Origin: an uncultured Ilumatobacter sp.
Lineage (GTDB): Bacteria > Actinomycetota > Acidimicrobiia > Acidimicrobiales > Ilumatobacteraceae
Direction of reading: 5' to 3'
Length of the DNA stretch: 15,768 nucleotides
Assembly: GCA_938049325.1 (NCBI GenBank)
Contig: CALICC010000303.1
Location: forward strand, 1 to 15,768
Shown here: in pieces, positions 9,001-12,662 of the stretch
How the letters are laid out: each line of letters opens with the position of its first letter
Position numbering within the stretch: the first letter of the stretch is position 1
Notes under the pieces: generated by a model
What the model was told of the DNA's origin: nothing
Databases searched by the model: none
Seen by the model: only the letters and a program-made list of their open reading frames with translations
Program-made: the position numbers and the translations under genes

Positions 9001-10664
9001 GCGGCAGCATCGATCTGCAGTTGCAGCGGATCGTCGTTGGTGAAGGAGTCGACCGCGGAGAACGGCGCAAGGTCGAGACGGTCGGGCACGCCGTCGTTGT
9101 CGTTGTCGTCGTCGAACAGGTCGGGAACTCCGTCGCCGTCGGTGTTGTCGGGCTGCCCGTCGCCGTTCGGGTCCCATTCGACGGCATCGCCGATGCCGTC
9201 GCCATTGCTGTCCGCTGCGCGTGGGTCTGTGAACCATGGGACGTCTTCGCCAGGCAGGTTGAAACCACGAACTTCGACACCATCGTCGATGCCGTCACCA
9301 TCGCTGTCCGCGTGTTCGGGGAAGGTCCCAATGCTGACTTCGACGAAGTCGGTCAGTCCGTCCCCATCGGTGTCCGTGCCATCGTTCTCAAGCGCTGGGG
9401 CCGGATCGGACAGTTGCCGAAGCACTCCAGACGCGCGAAGCGGAGCGAGTCGGTCCTCACGTGGGTCGGCGAGGGCATCTTCTTGTGCCTGCGCGAGGGC
9501 ATGCGCCTGTTCCGACTGGTTGTGTTCCTCGGCCTGCGAAGCTGCGCGCGCTCGTTGCTGTTCAGCGAAATCGGCGCCGGAGGAATGTGCTGATGCCGAT
9601 GCCGAGACCGACAGCGAGCTCACGACGAAGCTCATGGCCAACGCCAGCGAGAGGCCCGTCGTGGGGAGGGGCTTCCACGCGTAACGGCGGGCACCCAGAC
9701 CGAGCAGCGCAAGCACCAGCGCGATGACGGCAGCCACTCGGAGTGCGTCCGGAAGTGCTCCACGCCAATCGGCGAAGGGACCGATTCCACTCGACGTGGC
9801 GGCCGCGATCGAGGACTCGCCAAACGCAGAGAAGTCGACCGTGATGTTCGCGGTGGCCGATTCGCCGTTCTGTTCGGGGAACTGCAGCGTGAGGGTCTGA
9901 CGATGAGGCAGACCTTGGGCATCGACCCAGAGCTCGCCGTCGCCGGTCATGGCTCGGTAGTAGGCAGAGGGTGCGAGCTGCGCTCCAGCCGGCAACTCGC
10001 CGCGCTGCGCCAGTGCGTCGCGAACCTGCTCGGCGACCGAGTCTGCAAATGCCGGCCCATCAACTCGGAACGTGTAGCGCGTGTAGGTGACACCGGCGCG
10101 AATTTCGACGCCGGCATCCGTCACGTCGCGCGCTGCTGCAAGGTAACTCATGAAGTCGCCTGATGGCGCCAGGCTCTCGGTGAACGTGGACGACTCCTGC
10201 CACTCGCCTCCGTCGACCTGCTGGAAGGTTGCTCCATCGGCGACTCGAACCGCCAAGCTCTCGGTGCCAGCCAGCACGCTGCCGCCGTTCGCCCAGAGCT
10301 TGAACTCCATGGCGGACCGGGCAACGTCAGCGTCACCTTCGAGGTAAAACTGCTCCGAACGGCTGGTTCGACCAGCGTTGGCCACAGTCGCTGCAGGCGT
10401 CGTGATCTGTTCGACGTCGCTGCGGAAGTGATACGAACCAGCAGATTGCGCGCGATCCCATGCCAGGTTCAAGGGGCCCGGGGTGGAGGCGTCAGCAAAC
10501 GGCGACGTCCCGGTGACCGTTGCGGCCACGAGTGCAACGACGGTACACACCAGTGCAGTGGCGGCCGCGGCTCGACGGTGCCGCCGACGCCGAGCGGCGC
10601 GAGTCAGCAACGCGCCGTCAACCCATCGCCGAACGTTGCCCGTCAGAATTCGAATTGCTTGCAT
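1..10664 (-). CDS. giant exported multidomain surface protein (TSP3, LamG, Ig-like, cadherin-like), 3' end outside window
   Basis: The frame is open without a stop from 10664 to the left edge (3554 codons seen). I prefer the ATG at 10664 to the in-frame ATG at 10673, because AAGGG (10674-10678) lies 9 nt before the former and directly abuts the latter. Residues 1-31 are Arg-rich, 32-51 hydrophobic, with an ADA signal-peptidase-like site at 57-59. Then: 60-300, a LolA/LppX-like fold (inferred from pattern); 310-324 and about 334-352, membrane segments; 360-404, an Ala/Gln/Glu-rich stalk; 431-532, TSP3 calcium repeats (DTDGDGLTD type); 540-1060, unrecognised; 1066-1222, four or five membrane helices; 1462-1604, second TSP3 set; 1778-1871, seven cysteines; 2305-2509, LamG/concanavalin-like; 2510-3210, Ig-like modules with 'RATDVAGNQ'-type strands; 3213-3379, two modules with WTV ends; 3380-3467, cadherin-like (TYVPFPNFVGVDTFTF); 3471 onward, Big_12-like. 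It probably acts outside the membrane as an adhesin, matrix or sensory surface protein. The exact function is unknown. It is the last gene of a minus-strand run after sigma and anti-sigma genes. Confidence 0.95.
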   Translation of the reverse strand, partial: MQAIRILTGNVRRWVDGALLTRAARRRRHRRAAAATALVCTVVALVAATVTGTSPFADASTPGPLNLAWDRAQSAGSYHFRSDVEQITTPAATVANAGRTSRSEQFYLEGDADVARSAMEFKLWANGGSVLAGTESLAVRVADGATFQQVDGGEWQESSTFTESLAPSGDFMSYLAAARDVTDAGVEIRAGVTYTRYTFRVDGPAFADSVAEQVRDALAQRGELPAGAQLAPSAYYRAMTGDGELWVDAQGLPHRQTLTLQFPEQNGESATANITVDFSAFGESSIAAATSSGIGPFADWRGALPDALRVAAVIALVLALLGLGARRYAWKPLPTTGLSLALAMSFVVSSLSVSASASAHSSGADFAEQQRARAASQAEEHNQSEQAHALAQAQEDALADPREDRLAPLRASGVLRQLSDPAPALENDGTDTDGDGLTDFVEVSIGTFPEHADSDGDGIDDGVEVRGFNLPGEDVPWFTDPRAADSNGDGIGDAVEWDPNGDGQPDNTDGDGVPDLFDDDNDNDGVPDRLDLAPFSAVDSFTNDDPLQLQIDAAAGSDIPVTVDFQVRPGADEHLTFALNPVDWPSDDGGQVRDVDDSVDDLQLVPMLEIRLPGDHALPSDEMLEAYAINRTTVGGGTGEQVVYVPLRLVTDPKTGERVAFSGQMLYASGSTWSGAHSVRMVWTVRMRNDVPCATPGESGCSTTGYRLNEQQVVHRYYESWELTGLKVTEEHGASIATIYEDPTLHPVGDEVPTWALAEVMNQQFLAAPADPANPTNGRYEVTSDDIAETFDVDQNGGAAELPSRVPNVFQVEQVNAATFAEGINETAGVTAEVLDGTFGDLWAADNGIMPKLMTASSSATRTLTTDALVTGSTDVRISGNAISVDLAVSSVPITTIGSVKWTTFCGGTGQSADWNQCSAEAVWLDLEEKFGGELLDQELLSPGSVPDADTEKGQNTLMQLYQLTMSQGVSAVLQTEVPGSGTVEIPISDVSDLSEIRTYIAIATGVGASVKFVANLKYYSILENADSNVKAIGKLDPLSTLKSGGKAALKDLINTTDSISASRRAVGAVAGVALVGALAGLVTVLYFTADGSSEAAITLTSLVLAVSVVAGAVIPAITLTRAVSAGLTNNTSLLLLRSEVVGATAKATAVGTAVVLVLTWAFAIAELSSLEAGSSAFNRTLATTLASTIYTVLLALISLTAVGLILVGILGAVDAILTLICQTDTDKPDDEGCFTIGGAVVEGIAGAIYDEAPLVDLANEDLVSTGQPVFGLFDAAAGYSVGNRLNVAVPVDTELKAALPSQGGADASYPEFYSQERLRSSTFTYTLTSPEPVAPTFDNTDEWTVEESGVTSYVGGFFDTSAVQRYEAFRTDVVTVAEGIAFEQAGINQPFEYHLNAEYDVPAFECWLWACTSERIDGEFTSSFDPLEFDIFPATLADFTAIEARDGGFGLAWETSFAPLDDADADGSNGVHVGGVDPDDNSWDSDGDGLSDLFELDQRTLGVALSPIRADTDGDTLTDAQELRLGTNPLSRDTDNDGLDDNIEVRHLVFERDASTGTMVPTGAVEGGWWVVLSDDSPPTDPAGVWVSSDPLTIDGDGDGVNDKAERQLSESAESRFDENGRAFHPNIANVAPLSIVLTVDDADGFVTPGQAVNVTSTVETTTRVEPSVLDLALPYGAPTPPALLPFDPDTFDGSQSVSNENSFSVPTDRVSETVSVDADVRARTTPTEAPDPAAMVVANGVPLDGVPGNPFGQVDVASNSVDGVDDYTQAEVWVVCDPGGPCDIGETGRAQDVINRDLTTGAQEKLDDDAQTPQTGEELATGTGIWPRCHEELTQCPQDTDSLSGDDGVGIACNDRGDCLTTWEQQENCNVITSATVTATADRDTSGGIDVTVYVRDPAAPDSFRRLFYEPNIDTGDVVEVVDFERWGLDDSQGDGDLEFCGGTSLIVLENDVSPLVPASPIDIQFDEVGTYEPMFPETYTSGTPSTDPLEGGDLDYILSADLFDTPVTFRELPASQDSAVSIELGIPWKQIDRIAAAMTGVVDRSIDTPGEVTSGGLSDVSFPGGLQVQSILNVADLEPVVTSDGTNFELTWIREFTIGRVVGGDYTRRTVVTQSFDDFGRPMAAERYVFQNSTSAIITVSDLGVTWTGDDYRATWTQCAGSACELRARSLGTPAPGVLITGEPVDAYDIADDPTSATSLLVYENNDGVFGQLVAGNEAVGGRQQLFAAGHIEPLVAFNPITTTWLVSAVNANPFKLDRVVQSLALDLQDEALHSEQFTPPFSGATREMTGAAIACPAPAAFPFVDLRFEDLPGASTLINSARTGNDAMIVAGGSPGIGVAGAPQAGGSDFGLRFDSPADAITVASPMADDLTLAFWYKADELGGAPFTIGTGTDGYELSIDNDTGIVTWRSGRTMSVDSTVNDGEWHFIAATRSADGGPVAGVGVLAVSIDGALVDVRFDTADLETADAATLTIVGSAGSATLDQFQVFPAALGEERLGQIFSRQENPRCVITTTAPLEAVVTGVSFTEPGTLATIERSATLNLTVDNDAPTSTVGAILDDAATSIDIAAQPGDTYLLSGHANDVAPNGAVGAGVAKVEVSVDGGEWIEAEGLGAWVVNVTVRHGSMSIRTRATDILGHVEVPGAPFILTVDGVDPEVTLTAPGNGLPVAPDTSADGQSTIALAGLVSDVGSGVAIDGVEVQVRATDSGPGADGWQTAVAVDGSWTIDYVLAASAEISGLYEINVRATDVAGNQTVGTSSTLGLDAVAPTAILSQRDARRDSIGDTVDIGGRVLDVEGGGIAGVDVAFTPIQAVLAVPDGTTPTDVADTFDWQPAVLGRSGVGVINTTWQFEIPADIENHFQMELRTTDVAGNQSVIANVWRGIIDTRAPRVSLSVEATGVTHRNGRRVEVTYRCEAEDLHLTESGFDCPGRTLERPVRTFSVDPLLETVFPDQTVLTGLESEYTRSERFDRRPASITVCDLFGNCTTQQAQPTGAAAEAQSKLEPGLNAAVVTPTRGQHVAAGDSIGVMVSGEADASIKAITLELDGTVVGERTFDRDAIVSHEEVLAVSITNEGTHNLVVSVEDWAGETAISAPVEFYLDTAAPALTLESTDVSLADTWAVGSDVYQFRGAVSDSGTIAAVQIKVGDEPWAEAFFDATSWHTAVRIPGADGTTVPIAVRAFDLAGRETAIDATSTIDLTPTDGPTPYVRAETQLVTEPDSTTTANFVFASIAGTNPAVAYRCQLDGRPAVSCTETWTVVDLAGGSHTLAVAATDNRGFADLTPVTYTWTVDAIGPQPTVASVPADPSPNGNAEFVFTVPSGGTVECSLDRATFETCTSPYSLSDLAVGVHDARLRVTVGGEAGSVWSYRWTVENASPTAADQSVFVTTNTDAGGAIELEATDADPLVYRVIDAPQHGFLEGDAPNLTYVPFPNFVGVDTFTFVADDGQSVSELATVDVTVGTATTPTVAVTTAVGQDDPTNDDPVVFDVTFDQPVTGFDADDVRVAGTANVSGHAVTVSATVDATTYVVNVAGVAGVGTLEVSVNADA
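3138..3752 (-). other. LamG / concanavalin A-like domain region of the giant protein
   Basis: Residues 2305-2509 carry the LamG signature order: an opening VDLRFED strand, GLRFDSPADAITVASP, LTLAFWYKAD, YELSIDNDTGIVTWRSG, VNDGEWHFIAATRS, VLAVSIDGALVDV, and a closing LDQFQVFPAAL strand. LamG folds bind carbohydrates or proteins at cell surfaces. Assignment rests on motif recognition by eye. Confidence 0.8.
5853..6281 (-). repeat. second thrombospondin type 3 calcium-binding repeat array (within giant gene)
   Basis: This stretch encodes residues 1462-1604. It contains DSDGDGLSDLFEL, DTDGDTLTDAQELRLGTNP, DTDNDGLDDNIEV and, after a short insertion, DGDGDGVNDKAE. The 'DAQE.RLGTNP' form is the classic bacterial TSP3 pattern. 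It sits after the internal membrane helices, so the protein has one calcium-repeat array on each side of its membrane-embedded part. Confidence 0.9.
6999..7468 (-). other. internal multi-helix membrane region of the giant protein
   Basis: Residues 1066-1222 are strongly hydrophobic, with helices near 1066-1090 (AVGAVAGVALVGALAGL), 1095-1120 (LTSLVLAVSVVAGAVIPAI), about 1140-1160 (GTAVVLVLTWAFAIAEL) and about 1182-1222 (a 34-residue span that could be one long or two helices). Flanking segments are acidic and look extracytoplasmic. An even helix count would leave both flanks on the same side. The segment is in the same frame as both flanks. Confidence 0.8.
9066..9374 (-). repeat. first thrombospondin type 3 calcium-binding repeat array (within giant gene)
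   Basis: This stretch encodes residues 431-532 of the giant protein. It holds repeated Asp/Asn/Gly motifs such as DTDGDGLTD, DSDGDGIDD, DSNGDGIGD, NTDGDGVPD and DNDNDGVPD, the Ca2+-coordinating loops typical of TSP3 repeats. The coding DNA is correspondingly repetitive (GAC/GGC/AAC triplets, seen on the plus strand as gtcgttgtcgttgtcgtc around 9093-9116). It follows an Ala/Gln/Glu-rich stalk and probably forms a rigid calcium-dependent spacer. Confidence 0.9.
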
Positions 10665-10680
10665 GACCGCCATCCCTTGT

Positions 10681-10700
10681 CTGTGGGACCCGGCCCACAG
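10681..10700 (-). promoter_or_regulatory. perfect 7-bp inverted repeat in the leader of the giant gene
   Basis: CTGTGGG and CCCACAG are separated by 6 nt, giving a perfect hairpin just upstream of the AAGGG ribosome binding site. No T-run follows on either strand, so it does not look like an intrinsic terminator. If the leader is transcribed, it could modulate translation or RNA stability, or it could be a protein-binding site in DNA. Confidence 0.5.
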
Positions 10701-10726
10701 CGCCCGCGGACGGTATCCAGGGCCGC

Positions 10727-10748
10727 TGAGTCAGTCCTGAGTCAGACC
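10727..10748. repeat. tandem 11-bp repeat (TGAGTCAGWCC x2 plus a partial third) upstream of the giant gene
   Basis: TGAGTCAGTCC (10727-10737) is followed directly by TGAGTCAGACC (10738-10748) and then TGAGCGG. The units differ at one base, and each contains the near-palindrome CTGAGTCAG. An 11-bp period places the units on about the same face of the helix, as expected for a regulator binding site. It overlaps the putative promoter element at 10736-10766. Confidence 0.6.
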
Positions 10749-10766
10749 TGAGCGGCACGGTTCGAG
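10736..10766 (-). promoter_or_regulatory. putative ECF sigma promoter of the giant gene (shared 31-bp bipartite element)
   Basis: Read on the minus strand, CTCGAACC is followed, after 11 nt, by GTCTGACTCAGG. The same two boxes at the same spacing precede the sigma gene. Taking CGAACC as -35 and ACTCAG as -10 leaves a 16-nt spacer, as usual for ECF promoters. The start would fall near 10730, giving a leader of about 66 nt that carries the hairpin at 10681-10700. The assignment is an inference from the shared motif. Confidence 0.45.
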
Positions 10767-10828
10767 CACCGCCACCTCGCCTTCGACCGGCTCACGGCGC
10801 CGCCCGACGTCAGATCCAGACGGTTGGG

Positions 10829-11113
10829 TCAGTCGGAACGCCGGGCGGCTTGTTCGTCGAGCGCGGCGAGGAGTTCGTCCATGTTGCCGGGTTCGAGTTC
10901 GACCGTTGTGACCATGCTGTGGCTGGTGAGCGTGATCGTCGTGCGGATCTGATCGAGGAACACTTGACATCCCTCACACAGGCCGAGGTGGGTTTCGTAG
11001 TCGTCGAGGTCAGCGGCGTTGAGCGCGGATTCGAGGTAGTCGGTGACGAGTTCGACAGCATCCGCGCAGGTGATGCGGAGCTCGTTGTTGATGAAGGTCT
11101 GATCGTCTGTCAT
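10829..11113 (-). CDS. small zinc-binding anti-sigma factor (ZAS / zf-HC2 type)
   Basis: A 94-residue protein with the zinc-associated anti-sigma motif H42-x3-C46-x2-C49 (THLGLCEGC) and an upstream Cys16. This is the layout of zf-HC2 proteins that bind and hold a partner ECF sigma factor. There is no membrane segment, so it should be cytoplasmic, and the Cys/His zinc site could make it redox-responsive, as known for RsrA-type proteins. The ATG at 11113 overlaps the sigma stop codon in an ATGA, and GAGGA lies 9 nt upstream, inside the sigma gene. This indicates translational coupling and a shared operon. The C-terminal half (61-94) is acidic and unrecognised. It could be a direct sensor or depend on an unseen partner. 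Confidence 0.88.
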   Translation of the reverse strand: MTDDQTFINNELRITCADAVELVTDYLESALNAADLDDYETHLGLCEGCQVFLDQIRTTITLTSHSMVTTVELEPGNMDELLAALDEQAARRSD

Positions 11114-11751
11114 GAGAGGTAGTCCTCGAGTGCTTCGCGGACAGCCGCTCGACCCCGGTGAAGTAGAACCCGTTGATTGACTGTTGAGATACCCAGAGCG
11201 TTACAGACTTCGTCGGCAGTCCACCCCTCGACGTCGCGCATGGTGAGTACTTCTCGTTGTGTGTCGGGCAAGTCGTTGATGGCTTGGCGGATCCGGGTGC
11301 TGGTTTCGCGTGCTTCGAGTCGCTCGCCGGGCAGCGTGTCCCAACGCGTCGGCGCCTCGGGCCAGTAGCCGGAGCCGAGTTCGGAATGAACGAGCCGGTC
11401 GGGGTCCACCGATGGTTGGTCACCTGAGCTGCGAGCGCCCACGGAGGTGAATGGGACGATCTTTGCTTCGCGGACGGCAAGGGTGCGGACCTTGTTCAAC
11501 ATGATTCGGTAGACCCACGTCTTGAGTGCAGATCGACCTTCGAAGGTGTCGATGGACCTGATGACCGCCATCCAGGTCTCTTGCACGACTTCATCCGCGA
11601 TCGCTGCCGGGAGGTAGGTGCGGGCGAGTCGCGTGAGCCCGGGATTCAGGTCGTTGACAATGGCTCGAAACGTCGCGTGATCACCCGCGCGGAGCGCCAC
11701 GATCCGAACCCGATCGGGGTGATCATCTGGGAGCGGGTGCGGTCGCGACAA
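11110..11751 (-). CDS. ECF-family RNA polymerase sigma factor
   Basis: A 213-residue group 4 sigma factor. Region 2 (about 25-92) includes VVQETWMAVIRSIDTFEGR and LKTWVYRIMLNKVR, which bind core polymerase and the -10 element. A linker (about 95-148) holds GSGYW and APTRWDTLPGERLEARE, a W..P..W pattern I recall from several ECF groups. Region 4 (about 150-205: LPDTQREVLTMRDVEGWTADEVCNALGI) is the helix-turn-helix for the -35 element. The start is TTG (11749-11751), with GGAAG 5 nt upstream; no ATG offers a better start. It is followed with ATGA overlap by its likely anti-sigma gene, then by the giant surface-protein gene. A motif shared by the sigma and giant-gene upstream regions suggests autoregulation and a dedicated target. 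Confidence 0.93.
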   Translation of the reverse strand: MSRPHPLPDDHPDRVRIVALRAGDHATFRAIVNDLNPGLTRLARTYLPAAIADEVVQETWMAVIRSIDTFEGRSALKTWVYRIMLNKVRTLAVREAKIVPFTSVGARSSGDQPSVDPDRLVHSELGSGYWPEAPTRWDTLPGERLEARETSTRIRQAINDLPDTQREVLTMRDVEGWTADEVCNALGISTVNQRVLLHRGRAAVREALEDYLS

Positions 11752-11774
11752 GAAAACTTCCGTGCGGTTGTAAC

Positions 11775-11787
11775 GCCTGGGTCAGGC
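11775..11787. promoter_or_regulatory. inverted repeat GCCTG-GGT-CAGGC in the divergent intergenic region
   Basis: A perfect 5-bp inverted repeat with a 3-nt centre, lying between the divergent sigma and sdhC genes and overlapping the -10-proximal box of the element before the sigma gene. It could be an operator or simply part of the promoter box. No regulator can be named. Confidence 0.35.
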
Positions 11788-11806
11788 ATTGGTCTGTGGT
11801 TTCGTG
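11776..11806 (-). promoter_or_regulatory. putative autoregulated ECF promoter of the sigma/anti-sigma operon (shared 31-bp bipartite element)
   Basis: On the minus strand, CACGAAAC and GCCTGACCCAGG are separated by 11 nt, matching the element before the giant gene at 18 of 31 positions. The matches concentrate in the two boxes (10 of 12, and 6 of 8). CGAAAC as -35 and ACCCAG as -10 give a 16-nt spacer and a start near 11770, about 19 nt before the TTG codon. This is inferred from position and repetition, not from a known consensus. Confidence 0.45.
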
Positions 11807-11822
11807 CGTCGCCGTGGCGCAC
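11804..11822. promoter_or_regulatory. hairpin-forming inverted repeat between sigma and sdhC
   Basis: GTGCGTC and GGCGCAC pair as a 7-bp stem (one T-G wobble if transcribed) around a 5-nt loop. It would lie in or near the sdhC leader on the plus strand and just upstream of the sigma promoter element on the minus strand. No T-run follows, so it is not a terminator. Confidence 0.3.
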
Positions 11823-11847
11823 GACAAGCAACAGGAGCACTCACACT

Positions 11848-12606
11848 ATGTCTGACAACGACCTGCTCACCGCAGAACGCCGCGTGTCTCGCCCTCCGAC
11901 GGACGACGAACCCGTGTGGCGACGGATTGCATCGCTGTATTCGTCGAGCGTGGGCCGCAAGTACGTCATGGCCCTCTCTGGACTCGCCATCGTCGGGTTC
12001 GTTGTTGTTCATCTGATCGGCACGCTGAAGATCTTCCTCGGCCCCGATGCCACGAACGAGTACGGCGAAGCACTTCGCGACCTCGCAGAACATCTCATCC
12101 CTCGAACCCACCTGTTGTGGATCTTCCGATTCGGTCTCATCGCCGCATTCGCCGTCCACATCCAGGCGGCGTTCAGTCTCGACCGACGAAACCGACGAGC
12201 CCGGGGACCATCACGCTCCTCACGCCAGCAACACGTCGCGGCCACCTACGCATCTCGCACCATGCTGTGGTCAGGAATCATCGTCGGTCTGTTCATCGTC
12301 TTCCATCTCGCGGACCTCACCTGGGGAACGACCAACACGAACTTCGAGCGAGGCGACGCGTACAACAACCAGATCTCCAGCTTCAAGAACCCGCTCAACA
12401 CCGGTGTGTACCTACTCGGTGTTGCGGCGCTCTCCAGTCACCTCTTCCACGGATTCTGGTCTCTCACGCAGTCACTCGGCACCGCCATGACACAAATCAG
12501 CGAAACGGCAAGACGCCGAGCCGCCGCGGCAATGGCGATTGCCATCGGAGTGGGCTACGCATCGATGCCGCTTGCCGTGCTCACCGGGATCTTGGACTAT
12601 GCGTGA
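11848..12606 (+). CDS. sdhC: succinate dehydrogenase/fumarate reductase cytochrome b558 subunit (SdhC)
   Basis: A 252-residue, five-helix membrane protein of the b558 family (Bacillus/Wolinella type). This family anchors SdhAB and carries electrons between the iron-sulfur subunit and quinone through two hemes b. Helices lie near 39-60, 88-110, 139-159, 184-210 and 227-249. Likely heme ligands H55, H104, H153 and H198 have spacings (49, 49, 45) close to those of the four known His ligands of Wolinella FrdC (44, 93, 143, 182). The ATG start has AGGAG 10 nt upstream. The reading frame stays open further upstream but has no SdhC-like sequence there. Oddly, no SdhA or SdhB gene follows: the next genes concern lipids. 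It could be a relocated or duplicate subunit whose partners lie elsewhere. Confidence 0.9.
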   Translation: MSDNDLLTAERRVSRPPTDDEPVWRRIASLYSSSVGRKYVMALSGLAIVGFVVVHLIGTLKIFLGPDATNEYGEALRDLAEHLIPRTHLLWIFRFGLIAAFAVHIQAAFSLDRRNRRARGPSRSSRQQHVAATYASRTMLWSGIIVGLFIVFHLADLTWGTTNTNFERGDAYNNQISSFKNPLNTGVYLLGVAALSSHLFHGFWSLTQSLGTAMTQISETARRRAAAAMAIAIGVGYASMPLAVLTGILDYA

Positions 12607-12662
12607 CCTGCTCCTCCCCGGCAGCCGAAATAGATCGTCATCACAACGGGTTGCAGCGATCC

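Noticed and set aside
9066..9374. Repetitive triplet DNA as a non-coding satellite or CRISPR-like array
   Set aside because: The periodicity follows codons for Asp/Gly/Asn TSP3 calcium loops in an open frame, and there are no spacer-repeat units.
9635..9635. Separate gene starting at the internal ATG (Met344) of the giant frame
   Set aside because: The frame is continuous with the upstream signal peptide and LolA-like region, and no stop or clear ribosome binding site separates them. It is kept as a possible old fusion point only.
10681..10700. Intrinsic terminator between the anti-sigma and giant genes
   Set aside because: The hairpin has no following T-run on either strand and lies directly beside the ribosome binding site of the giant gene.
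11581..11847. Upstream extension of the sdhC frame into the sigma gene
   Set aside because: The extra 89 residues run antisense to the conserved sigma factor and resemble nothing in SdhC. The ATG at 11848 has its own AGGAG.
11916..12662. Upstream extension of the PAP2 frame through sdhC
   Set aside because: It would overlap the whole sdhC gene in another frame, and the PAP2 family length fits a start near 12603-12663.
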